NCBI RefSeq assembly: GCF_018687455.1
Contig: NZ_CP061291.1
Coordinates: forward strand, 248,001-312,000
Source: Polynucleobacter sp. TSB-Sco08W16
GTDB taxonomy: Bacteria; Pseudomonadota; Gammaproteobacteria; Burkholderiales; Burkholderiaceae
Length of the DNA stretch: 64,000 nucleotides
Direction: 5' to 3'
Shown here: positions 53,643 through 62,101 of the stretch, piece after piece
Layout: every line of letters begins with the position of its first letter
Numbering within the stretch: position 1 is the stretch's first letter
Notes under the pieces: generated by a model
The model's input: the letters and a program-made list of their open reading frames with translations, nothing else
Databases searched by the model: none
What the model was told of the DNA's origin: nothing
Program-made: the position numbers and the translations under genes

Positions 53643-54710
53643 TTGATGGATAAAAATATTTTTCCCAGCCTTTCAGTTGACGATTTAGATCATATGTTTT
53701 TTGGCCTATCTGAGTCAGAGTGGAATTTTTTTTTGAATAAACGAATATTTATAACAGGTGGAACGGGCTTTATTGGAAAGTGGATTTTGTCATCGTTGCT
53801 TGATGCAAATCGAAGATTAGATTTAAATTGCAAAATTGAAGTTTTAAGTAGATTTCCTGAAGCATTTAAGAGACAAGCGCCCTATATAGCAAGCGAAAAA
53901 AATATTGAGTTTCACCAGGGGGATATACGCACCTTTGAGTTTTTATCTGGACCAATAGATATTATTATTCATGGTGCGACAGATGTAATTGCTAGAAACA
54001 ATCCATCTGAGACATTTTCATCATGCGTTGATGGTACAAGACGCATTCTAGATTTCGCTCGTGCTAGCGGGGCCCAGGATTTTCTACTAACCAGCTCAGG
54101 TGCTGTATATGGGCCGCATCCCTTCGACTTGGATGGTATGCCGGAAACATATCTTGGTGGGCCAGATCAAACCTTGCTAGATTCGGCTTATGCCGAGGGA
54201 AAGCGAGTATCAGAATGGCTATCTTGTACTCAAGCAATTGAGACTGGACTGCAAGTGAAAATTGCTCGCATTTATGCACAAGTAGGACCATATTTGCCCT
54301 TAGATAAGCATTTTGCTATCGGTAATTTTATATATGATGCGTTGTTTAATAAGAAAATTATTATTTCCGGTGACGGCACCCCTATTCGCAGTTATTTATA
54401 CGCAGCAGATACGGTTATATGGTTGTGGTCTATGCTTCTCCGAGGGGCCTCTGGGCGCGTTTGGAACGTAGGCGGGCAAGAGGGGTTGTCAATTGGCGCA
54501 TTAGCTTCGCGCATCAAGAACCTTATAGGCAGATCCACCCAAGAGATTGAAATTGCAAAAAAGGCTAATCCTGAAAAATCTATTGAAAGATATGTCCCGG
54601 ATGTTAGCAGAGCGCGACGTGAGCTTTGTTTGCCAAATCCTATTTGTCTTGACGAAGCAATTCTACGAACAGCAAATTGGGTCCGTGAAAACTTGATGGT
54701 GAATACATGA
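53643..54710 (+). CDS. NAD-dependent epimerase/dehydratase (extended SDR)
   Basis: A 355-residue extended SDR. After a roughly 30-residue N-terminal extension come GGTGFIG at 39-45, GATDVIARNNP, LTSSGAVYGPHP and the catalytic YAEGK (Tyr183, Lys187), then ISGDGTPIRSYLYAADT. It probably acts as reductase or epimerase on the CDP-keto sugar made by RfbF/RfbG, or on the product of the transketolase below. It follows rfbG by 10 bp and overlaps the transketolase gene as ATGA. Confidence 0.75.
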   Translation: MMDKNIFPSLSVDDLDHMFFGLSESEWNFFLNKRIFITGGTGFIGKWILSSLLDANRRLDLNCKIEVLSRFPEAFKRQAPYIASEKNIEFHQGDIRTFEFLSGPIDIIIHGATDVIARNNPSETFSSCVDGTRRILDFARASGAQDFLLTSSGAVYGPHPFDLDGMPETYLGGPDQTLLDSAYAEGKRVSEWLSCTQAIETGLQVKIARIYAQVGPYLPLDKHFAIGNFIYDALFNKKIIISGDGTPIRSYLYAADTVIWLWSMLLRGASGRVWNVGGQEGLSIGALASRIKNLIGRSTQEIEIAKKANPEKSIERYVPDVSRARRELCLPNPICLDEAILRTANWVRENLMVNT

Positions 54711-55513
54711 AAGAGATTCAGGCGCTGGCGAAGGTTATTAGAATCTCGTCGCTTCGTATGGTACATCGTGCTAAGGCCTCACATATTGGAAGCGCTCTTT
54801 CAATTTCGGATATTTTGGCTGTTCTGTACGGCCGAATTTTGAACGTTGATCCATCTCGAGCCGATTGGGATGATAGAGATCGCTTTATATTGAGTAAAGG
54901 GCATGCATGTGTGGCCGTATATTCGGCGCTTGCCGCTCGTAGATTTTTCCCCGAAAGTCAGCTTGAGAATTATGCAACCGATAATTCGAGCATGATGATG
55001 CACATTAGCCATAAGGTTATCGGAGTCGAGTTTTCCACTGGATCATTGGGGCATGGTTTGTCATTTGGAGTTGGTAAAGCATTGGCAGCAAAAAAGATGG
55101 GGAAAAAATGGCGCACCTTTGTTCTTTTGAGTGATGGCGAATTGGGCGAAGGCGCAAACTGGGAGGCCATGATGTTTGCTTCGCACCATCATCTCGATAA
55201 TCTTATCGCAGTGATCGACTACAACAAGTTACAAAGTTTGACGACCGTCGAGAAAACCCTTGGAGTTGAACCTTTGGCGGATAAGATTAAAGCTTTTGGA
55301 TGGTCGGTTCAGGAGGTCGATGGACACGATTGTGTCGCTTTGTGTAATGCTTTTAAGATTGAGTCATGGGAAGGCGGTAAACCATGCCTTTTAATTGCTC
55401 ACACAACGAAAGGCAAGGGAGTTTCTTTTATGGAAAATCGGGTTGAGTGGCATTACAAATCTCCCTCAGACGATCAGCTTCTATTGGCAATGCAGGAGCT
55501 AGAGAATGCGTAA
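54707..55513 (+). CDS. split transketolase, N-terminal (thiamine-binding) subunit
   Basis: The pyrophosphate-binding half of a transketolase, 268 residues. Motifs: HIGSALSISDILAVLYG, STGSLGHGLSFGVGKAL, SDGELGEG at 142-149 and IDYNKLQS, giving the G-D-G-to-N thiamine diphosphate site (with Ser for the first Gly). It overlaps the SDR upstream by 4 bp and the C-terminal subunit by 8 bp. Housekeeping transketolases are single chains of about 650 residues, so this pair is a dedicated, separate enzyme, probably acting on a CDP-sugar. Confidence 0.9.
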   Translation: MKEIQALAKVIRISSLRMVHRAKASHIGSALSISDILAVLYGRILNVDPSRADWDDRDRFILSKGHACVAVYSALAARRFFPESQLENYATDNSSMMMHISHKVIGVEFSTGSLGHGLSFGVGKALAAKKMGKKWRTFVLLSDGELGEGANWEAMMFASHHHLDNLIAVIDYNKLQSLTTVEKTLGVEPLADKIKAFGWSVQEVDGHDCVALCNAFKIESWEGGKPCLLIAHTTKGKGVSFMENRVEWHYKSPSDDQLLLAMQELENA

Positions 55514-56396
55514 CGCGTTTATAGATGAATTAGTTCAGCTTGCTCGTCAGCATCCGGCTATAGCGCTAATCGTAGGGGATTTGGGATATTCGGTTATTGA
55601 GCCATTTGCGGAAGAGTTTCCGGAGCGATTTATAAACGCTGGAGTTGCGGAGCAAAACATGATGGGCTTAGCGGCTGGAATGGCATCAGAGGGCTATCAT
55701 GTATTTGTGTATTCCATTGCAAATTTTCCAACTTTTCGTTGTGCTGAGCAAATTCGCAATGATGTTGCTTACCATAATCTGCCGGTGACTATTGTTGCGG
55801 TTGGTGGTGGATTGTCTTATGGGGCGTTGGGCTATTCGCATCACGCAGTTCAGGACTATGCATTAATCAGAGCGATGCCCAATATGTTGATAGCATCACC
55901 AGGGGATCCACTAGAGGTGCGGGGTTGTTTAAGATATTTAATTAATAATCCCCAACCTTCTTATTTAAGATTAAATAAAGCTGGCGAAGCATTGTTGCAT
56001 AAAGAAGTTCCCATTTTATCCCCCGGAAAATGGAAGTTGATTCATGCGGGAAACGATGATTCCACTAGAGCTCATTTAGCTACTGGGTATGCTCTTCAGA
56101 TAGCCCATCGCCGTCTCAAGAAAAATTCAGAATACTCTCACGATTATCTTTTTAGTATGCCTTTGTGGGGTATGGAGTGTAAAAAATATCAAGTTGAGCA
56201 AGTTAAGCTATTCGATGATGTAAAGGTTTATGAGGATCATCTGCGAGATGGAGGGTTCTCATCGTGGATGTTGGAATCTTTATTAGATGCCCCAAATTTT
56301 TTAAAAAGAATTAGCAGTTATGCGCTTGATCCAGTTGTGTGTGGGGCAGTTGGATCGCAGGATGTTATGAATAAGTTAGGGGGGTTAATTGAATAA
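55506..56396 (+). CDS. split transketolase, C-terminal (pyrimidine-binding) subunit
   Basis: The pyrimidine-binding half, 296 residues. The catalytic glutamate is Glu49 in GVAEQNMMGLAAGMA; GGGLSYGALGYSHHAVQDYALI contains the expected histidines. The last 110 residues form the usual C-terminal domain. Start overlaps the partner gene by 8 bp, so the two are made in equal amounts. It is the last intact gene before the wecB remnant. Together the pair should transfer a two-carbon ketol unit; the acceptor is inferred from the operon. Confidence 0.9.
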   Translation: MRNAFIDELVQLARQHPAIALIVGDLGYSVIEPFAEEFPERFINAGVAEQNMMGLAAGMASEGYHVFVYSIANFPTFRCAEQIRNDVAYHNLPVTIVAVGGGLSYGALGYSHHAVQDYALIRAMPNMLIASPGDPLEVRGCLRYLINNPQPSYLRLNKAGEALLHKEVPILSPGKWKLIHAGNDDSTRAHLATGYALQIAHRRLKKNSEYSHDYLFSMPLWGMECKKYQVEQVKLFDDVKVYEDHLRDGGFSSWMLESLLDAPNFLKRISSYALDPVVCGAVGSQDVMNKLGGLIE

Positions 56397-56427
56397 TTTG
56401 GAATATACGCAGGATTTAATGTGAAAT

Positions 56428-56771
56428 TTGAGAAAAGTACTTATTGTGTTTGGCACAAAGCCTGAAGCTATTAAGATGGCGCCAATAGTTTTATGATTCT
56501 TACTGATAGCGGAGACATTCAGGAATAGGCGCCATCTTTGGGTAAGCCTGTTTTAGTTATGCGTGAAAAAACTGAGCGTCCAGAGGCTATTGCTATGGGG
56601 ATATCTCGACTTGAGGGCACAGAACGCAATGCAATTGTTCGAGAAATACATCGACCTCTGCTTGATGTTGGGGCCTATAAGGAAATGACTAATATTTCAT
56701 ATCCTTGTGGAGATGGCTGTGCATCAGAAAGAATTACGAGGCGAATACTTAAATACTTAAGCTGTGATTAA
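56428..56771 (+). pseudogene. wecB: remnant of UDP-N-acetylglucosamine 2-epimerase (WecB)
   Basis: The first 22 codons (TTG 56428 onward) read LRKVLIVFGTKPEAIKMAPIV, the exact N-terminus of WecB, then a TGA at 56494-56496. In a different frame, from 56496, follows ILTDSGDIQE, a TAG at 56526-56528 (expected Glu), then APSLGKPVLVMREKTERPEA and the C-terminus with CGDGCASERI to a stop before 56772. Intact WecB is about 370 residues, so some 260-270 codons are missing, with a frameshift and a nonsense change. A perfect 11-bp inverted repeat flanks the junction. Confidence 0.88.
56473..56538. repeat. 11-bp inverted repeat around the wecB deletion junction
   Basis: AAGATGGCGCC at 56473-56483 and GGCGCCATCTT at 56528-56538 are perfect reverse complements, 44 bp apart. 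In an intact wecB they would belong to codons near the N-terminus and near residue 290, about 800 bp apart, so the deletion removed most of the DNA between the two arms. Confidence 0.85.
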
Positions 56772-56880
56772 GTAAGGGATAAATTTAAATTCTTAGTCAA
56801 TGATAGAGTCTAAGCTGATAATAAATTTATAGTTATAGAAAAAATATTAAAAACTCAATAGTTTTATAAAAAGGATAGTA

Positions 56881-57747
56881 ATGGGAATAGATATATATGC
56901 ACTTACATTTTTAAAATTTATATCCAACAGAAGGGATTTTAATAAAACCCTAACTATTGGACGTCAATCGCTTCTAATAGATGAGCAGGAATTTGAAGAT
57001 ATTTTTAGAAAGAAAAAAAATTATATTGATGATAAATATTGTGAAGAAATGCTACAAAAAAATTTATCTGCGTCACAAGTTGATTCTCTTGACAACAGCA
57101 AATATGAAAATGCAACATTTATTCATGATATGAACACCGACATACCTCTAAGTATGCATAACCAATACAACACTGTAATAGACGCAGGAAGCCTGGAGCA
57201 CATTTTTAATGTTAGCCAAGCCATAAAAAATTGTTCTCAATTATTAAAAGAAGGGGGGCAAGTTATCCACATACTGCCTGCAAATAACTTCTGCGGACAT
57301 GGATTTTGGCAATTTTCACCGGAACTGTTTTTTTCTTTATATTCTGAGAATAACGGTTATGAAGATCTTTTTGTATTCTTAGTCGATTTAACAAATCCCT
57401 ATAAATGGTATAGGATAAAAAAACCGAATTTTGGAGATAGATTAAATATTTCTAGTTCAAATCAAATGTGCATTTTTGTTAGCGCAAGGTTAAAGAGCAA
57501 AACGTTTAAGCACGATAATATACAACAAAGTGACTATGTATATAGATGGAATAACAAAGAAGAATTAAGAAAAACAGAATTATATTTTTATAAATTCAAA
57601 AAAGAAGCTAGAAAAATAATTAAAAAAAATTATTTATTTGGACCCTTATATTGGAAAATAATGGGATATAAGTTTAGAAAAAATAATTCATTGAAATCAT
57701 CGAGAGAAAATATAAGCCTTGTGAAAGCATCAAGAATGGTTGAATAG
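56881..57747 (+). CDS. class I SAM-dependent methyltransferase-like protein
   Basis: A 288-residue protein with a methyltransferase-like core: YNTVIDAGSLEHIFNVSQAIKNC at about residues 96-118 matches the motif II/post-II region, followed by LLKEGGQVIHILP. The N-terminal GxG motif is weak. An AAGGA precedes the ATG and its stop overlaps the GTG start of wzx (TAGTG). DNA is strongly A+T-rich. It may methylate a sugar in the O-unit, or a terminal residue. Confidence 0.6.
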   Translation: MGIDIYALTFLKFISNRRDFNKTLTIGRQSLLIDEQEFEDIFRKKKNYIDDKYCEEMLQKNLSASQVDSLDNSKYENATFIHDMNTDIPLSMHNQYNTVIDAGSLEHIFNVSQAIKNCSQLLKEGGQVIHILPANNFCGHGFWQFSPELFFSLYSENNGYEDLFVFLVDLTNPYKWYRIKKPNFGDRLNISSSNQMCIFVSARLKSKTFKHDNIQQSDYVYRWNNKEELRKTELYFYKFKKEARKIIKKNYLFGPLYWKIMGYKFRKNNSLKSSRENISLVKASRMVE

Positions 57748-59039
57748 TGTCCAATATTTATAATAAAAACATAATATTTACAATAGCATTTAAAATTTGG
57801 GGTGCAATTGCTGGATTATTGGTTGTTGCGGTTCTTCCAGCCACCTTCAGCAAGAACGAGCTAGGGTACTACTACCTTTTTCAATCAATATTGGCAGTTC
57901 AGGGCATTCTTGAACTTGGTATGTTGACTGTAACTCAAAATTACATTTCAAAAAATTATTATGGTTTAGATTTAATTGATGTAAAAAATAATAGAATATT
58001 TAAAAATATAAGCAATGCTATAAAGACATATTTTTTATTTACAGCTACGTTGTATTTCATTGTAGTAAATATTATATTCATAGCATCAACAAATGAATAT
58101 TTTTTAGATGGATATGTTTATTTATCATGGGTGATATTTTCAATAGCTTCGTGCCTTAATTTTTACTTACTTCCGAACTTCATGATCCTAGAGGGGCTTG
58201 GAAAATTTTCAGTTTCATCAGTTATTAAATTAACATCTTCATTAATATCTATTCTGATATTTATCGCATGCATTTACCTTGGTTTTGGGCTAATGTCTGC
58301 GGGTATATACCAATCGGCTATTTTACTGAGCACTGGATTAATATTTTATAGTTTTAATAAGAACATATTTAAATTAAAAATAAACATTAGATATCTTTAT
58401 ATTTTCATTAGAAAAAATTATTATTTTCAGAGAAATATGATGATAACAATGGTTTCAGGCTATTTTATATTCACATTATACGTACCCTTTATATTTCGAA
58501 AATACGGGGCTATTATGGCTGGGCAGGTTGGATTATTAATATCAATATTAGGTTTTTTATTAAGCATCTCAAATGGGTTTATGCAGACGAATATTCCAAA
58601 ATTAATTAACCTATTAAAAAATAAACATATTGAAAAAGCTAACTTTATTTTCAACAAATGCTTCATGCATTCATTATTATTTTCTATGCTAAGCTGTATT
58701 TTTTTTAATATTTTTATTGAGCTATTAAGACGACAAGGATTGATGAATTTCTATCTTGATAAATTTCCAGATAAATACATTATTTTAATTTTCTCTTTAC
58801 ATTTTTTGGCTAACGCATTTTGCGCTAATATCAGTATATATTTAAGGGCTAAAGATAAGGAAATATTTGTTAAGGAGAATATAATAATGGGAGTTATAAC
58901 AATCAACTTACTTTTCTGGTTAGATGATATTCCATTTAGGCTTTATGTTGCTATTGTAACGTCAGTTTTTACATTATTGTCTCCAGTGATGTATTATAAA
59001 AAGTTTATTTCAGAGAGAAGAAGAAATGAATTTATATAA
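57747..59039 (+). CDS. wzx: O-antigen flippase
   Basis: Polytopic membrane protein, 430 residues, with about twelve hydrophobic segments, beginning near FTIAFKIWGAIAGLLVVAVLP. Sequence character and position place it with Wzx (polysaccharide transport) proteins, which move undecaprenyl-linked O-units to the periplasm. Starts at GTG 57747. Very low G+C: positions 58321-58380 contain 10 G/C in 60. Sequence identity among Wzx proteins is low, so this rests on topology and neighbours. Confidence 0.8.
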   Translation: MSNIYNKNIIFTIAFKIWGAIAGLLVVAVLPATFSKNELGYYYLFQSILAVQGILELGMLTVTQNYISKNYYGLDLIDVKNNRIFKNISNAIKTYFLFTATLYFIVVNIIFIASTNEYFLDGYVYLSWVIFSIASCLNFYLLPNFMILEGLGKFSVSSVIKLTSSLISILIFIACIYLGFGLMSAGIYQSAILLSTGLIFYSFNKNIFKLKINIRYLYIFIRKNYYFQRNMMITMVSGYFIFTLYVPFIFRKYGAIMAGQVGLLISILGFLLSISNGFMQTNIPKLINLLKNKHIEKANFIFNKCFMHSLLFSMLSCIFFNIFIELLRRQGLMNFYLDKFPDKYIILIFSLHFLANAFCANISIYLRAKDKEIFVKENIIMGVITINLLFWLDDIPFRLYVAIVTSVFTLLSPVMYYKKFISERRRNEFI

Positions 59040-59044
59040 AAAAA

Positions 59045-60169
59045 ATGTTAAAAGACCATATTAAAATATTTTTCTTAGCAATTATTTTGTTGCTAGCAAG
59101 GTACCAGAGTGACTATGAAATTATTGGCTTGACGGCCTTGATTGCTTTTTTAGCTCTTTTTTTTGCATCAGGAAAAACCGAAGAAAAATTGTTCTATTTT
59201 TTATTTTTTCAATTTTTTGAATATTTTGAGTTAATTGATGGAATCCCAGTATCTATTCCATACTTAATAATATGTATCTTTATACTATTTTATTTTATAA
59301 AAGATGGCAAACAAATTGACATTTTTATTATTTTATTGATCTTCATATCGATCTACTCTTATATTATTTCTTCAATATATCCTGCTAAATTATTTTTGAC
59401 TTATTTTATGATTTACGTTGCTTGTAATGGATTAAATTTTTTGAAGTTAGATTGCGATAGTAAAAACAATATAATATTTAAAAAAATAGAATTATTTTAT
59501 ATTTTTTTAATTACATTTTGGATTCTAGAGGCCATTATTCATTTTGTTTTACCTAATTTTAAGACAAACATTGTGGTTGGGAATGACTATAGACCAATCG
59601 GATTTTTTTCTGAACCGACGTATTTTATATTTCTAATCGCAACAACTGCAATAATTCTATCTAGAGTACATAAAATAAATATTTTGATAGCATTATCCCT
59701 TTCAATTTATTCCCAATCGAGAATATTTACACCGATTTTATATTTTGCTGCTGTAAAAAAGAATATTATCCTATTCTTTTTCTCGCTGACTCTAATAATT
59801 GTATGCTTCTTATTTTTTATAGGAGATGATAGTTACTTTGCTAGATTTATTGATATTACTGATAGTATAAGAGGGGGGTTGCTTAAAAATGCATTAAGTT
59901 CTCTTTCTATTGAGTCAGTGCTATTTCCACCTAATGATAATGAATTACATAAAACTGGAATATTTTATTTTCAACTGGTAAATGTATTTGGTGGATTGAC
60001 TGCCTCAATCATGTTTCTATATCTTACTATTCATTTAATTTCCAAAGCTGGTTATGTTGGCTCTATGTTAATATTGATTTCTTTTTTTCATCCCATTCAA
60101 TATTCTGCAATTTCATTAACAGCCTTATTATTGGGTTATCATTTAAAAAATGTTTATTCACAAAAGTAA
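59045..60169 (+). CDS. wzy: O-antigen polymerase-like protein
   Basis: A 374-residue membrane protein with ten or so hydrophobic segments and a periplasmic loop around residues 175-190 containing GNDYRPIGFFSEPTYF, similar to the R-x-x-G-x-x-x-E-P motif of many Wzy polymerases. It comes 5 bp after wzx and its 3' end overlaps the next glycosyltransferase by 20 bp. Substrate specificity cannot be read. Confidence 0.75.
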   Translation: MLKDHIKIFFLAIILLLARYQSDYEIIGLTALIAFLALFFASGKTEEKLFYFLFFQFFEYFELIDGIPVSIPYLIICIFILFYFIKDGKQIDIFIILLIFISIYSYIISSIYPAKLFLTYFMIYVACNGLNFLKLDCDSKNNIIFKKIELFYIFLITFWILEAIIHFVLPNFKTNIVVGNDYRPIGFFSEPTYFIFLIATTAIILSRVHKINILIALSLSIYSQSRIFTPILYFAAVKKNIILFFFSLTLIIVCFLFFIGDDSYFARFIDITDSIRGGLLKNALSSLSIESVLFPPNDNELHKTGIFYFQLVNVFGGLTASIMFLYLTIHLISKAGYVGSMLILISFFHPIQYSAISLTALLLGYHLKNVYSQK

Positions 60170-61046
60170 TACAGTTATTCTGCCATTAATTTGGTTAACA
60201 ATTGGAATTCCAACTTTTAGAAAGCCTGAATGTTTGGCTAAGTGTCTAAAAGGAATTTTTGATAATACTCCTGAAGAGTATAGGGATAAAGTCGAAATAA
60301 TAGTAGTTGATAATGATGAAAATCATTCTGCAAAGAAAATATGTGAAAATTTTGACATGAAGTGTGAGTATATAAGTGGCAATTTTGAAATAAGAACCGC
60401 TGAGTCTTCAATGTCAATTATAGAGTCTAAATTCAAAGGGTTATATGTTTGGTATCTTGGCGATGATGACTATATTTTTAGTACTTTACAACCAATATTT
60501 AATATTTTTAAAAGTAGGCCAGATACAATACTATTATCTTATACTCATCTAAACCTAAATTTAATATATGTAATTAATAGGTTTTTACCAAATTTATTAT
60601 TCAAACTTGTCATTAAATTTTGTTTGCATTACAGACTAGGATTTATATCTATGCAAATTTTTTCTAGAAAATTAGATAATCTCTATCCTCTTAATCATAG
60701 ATTTAAGCAAATGAGTTTTCTTAATAAGTCCATATCGATAATATCCAGTTCAAAGAAAATATCAATTATAAAATCACCTATTTTTTTTGATAGCCCAACT
60801 GCTGCTACCTATAATCCAGTCCAATATTTCAATGTATTTTATGCCCAAGTTGTTAATGGTTTGCGCTGCTTCCCGACTGCAAAATTTGGTTATTTAATTT
60901 GGGCGGCTTTCTTTTTTAAAATTCCAGGAGTTTCTAAAATTCATTTTCCGTCCAGCGAATTGACTTCATCTTCATTAAAAATATCATACTATTTTTTTAT
61001 TATAAAATCTTTGTTATTTAATTATATAAAAAAAGTAATTAAATAG
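60150..61046 (+). CDS. GT2-like glycosyltransferase
   Basis: A 298-residue GT-A protein with the start TIGIPTFRKPECLAKCLKGI, IIVVDNDEN nucleotide-binding motif near residues 47-55, and VWYLGDDDYIF with the D-D-D metal site at about 108-110. Overlaps wzy by 20 bp. No catalytic gap seen. Low G+C like its neighbours. Confidence 0.78.
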   Translation: MFIHKSNTVILPLIWLTIGIPTFRKPECLAKCLKGIFDNTPEEYRDKVEIIVVDNDENHSAKKICENFDMKCEYISGNFEIRTAESSMSIIESKFKGLYVWYLGDDDYIFSTLQPIFNIFKSRPDTILLSYTHLNLNLIYVINRFLPNLLFKLVIKFCLHYRLGFISMQIFSRKLDNLYPLNHRFKQMSFLNKSISIISSSKKISIIKSPIFFDSPTAATYNPVQYFNVFYAQVVNGLRCFPTAKFGYLIWAAFFFKIPGVSKIHFPSSELTSSSLKISYYFFIIKSLLFNYIKKVIK

Positions 61047-61078
61047 TAATATATTATTTAATTTAAAAAAATTCTATA

Positions 61079-62080
61079 ATGAAAATTTCTTACGTTATTG
61101 AGCCATATTTCAGTGTTGGAGGCTGCCAAAGACAGCTGGAATCATGGAAAAGAAATTTACATCTGCTTGGCTTGGATGTAAGTCTTGACCCCAATATTTC
61201 CAACTCTGATGCTATTCATTTTTTTCCTATAAATAATTTACAAATGTTTAATCAAATAAGGAGAGGCGCCAAGTCTAAATCCATTGTTTCATGTAACTAT
61301 TGGTCCAACTCAAGTAAATTTTATAGTTTTGCCAAAAAGATGACATTAATTTCTCCGGCAATATTTAATAATATAAGACCCGTTGCTGCATATAGAGAGC
61401 GATATGAATTTTTTAGAAATTGCAACTCTTTAATTGCTAATACAAAGGCTGAGTCAGAGTTAATTCAATTTGAATACGGCATTGACAATAATTTAATTCA
61501 TGTAATTCCTAATACTGTAGATGATATTTTTTTCGAGCATGAGTCAATTTCACCTAACGAGAAAAATCCTCCATACCTTCTTACTATTGCAACAATAGAT
61601 CCGCGCAAAAATCAGCACCTCGTAGCTCATGTAGCTAAAAAATTAAAAATTGAATACCATATTTATGGATCTGTTTTCGATAAAAATTATCTCGAAAGAA
61701 TATTAAAAATTGGCGGAGGTTTTGTTAAATACAAGGGTTTGCTAGTGCATGGAAGTCCACAGATGCTTGCAGCCATAGACGGTTGCTCACTTTATTTGCT
61801 ACCATCTTGGTGGGAAACGCCTGGTATTAGCGCCATGGAGGCAGCCGTAAGAAACCGACCGATCATAGTTACTGATGTTGGAGGTGCCAGAGAATATTTC
61901 GGCGACTTTGCATCTTATTCAGATGGAGAATCTTTAGATCAAATGATGGTAGAAAAAATGTTATGCAGGGTTGAAAATAGTATTGTTAAGTATGTACCGG
62001 ACTATAAAACTAAATTTAGAGGATTGAATTCTGCTTTATTACTGAGAAATTTGTACAATTATATTACTGAAATGTCTTGA
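61079..62080 (+). CDS. GT4 family glycosyltransferase
   Basis: A 333-residue GT-B enzyme. SVGGCQRQLESW near the N-terminus resembles the G-G-x-x-R loop; VIPNTVDDIFFE, TIATIDPRKNQHLV and the E-x7-E-type block LLPSWWETPGISAMEAAVRNRPII at about residues 239-262 form the C-terminal donor site. Third gene of the wzx block transferases; gap to the next is 21 bp. Confidence 0.82.
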   Translation: MKISYVIEPYFSVGGCQRQLESWKRNLHLLGLDVSLDPNISNSDAIHFFPINNLQMFNQIRRGAKSKSIVSCNYWSNSSKFYSFAKKMTLISPAIFNNIRPVAAYRERYEFFRNCNSLIANTKAESELIQFEYGIDNNLIHVIPNTVDDIFFEHESISPNEKNPPYLLTIATIDPRKNQHLVAHVAKKLKIEYHIYGSVFDKNYLERILKIGGGFVKYKGLLVHGSPQMLAAIDGCSLYLLPSWWETPGISAMEAAVRNRPIIVTDVGGAREYFGDFASYSDGESLDQMMVEKMLCRVENSIVKYVPDYKTKFRGLNSALLLRNLYNYITEMS

Positions 62081-62101
62081 TTATAAGTTCTTGATAGGGT
62101 A

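Noticed and set aside
51783..56396. Classical 3,6-dideoxyhexose or yersiniose operon
   Set aside because: No rfbH-type 3-dehydratase and no YerE-like acetolactate synthase-type flavoenzyme is present; the thiamine enzyme here is a two-subunit transketolase.
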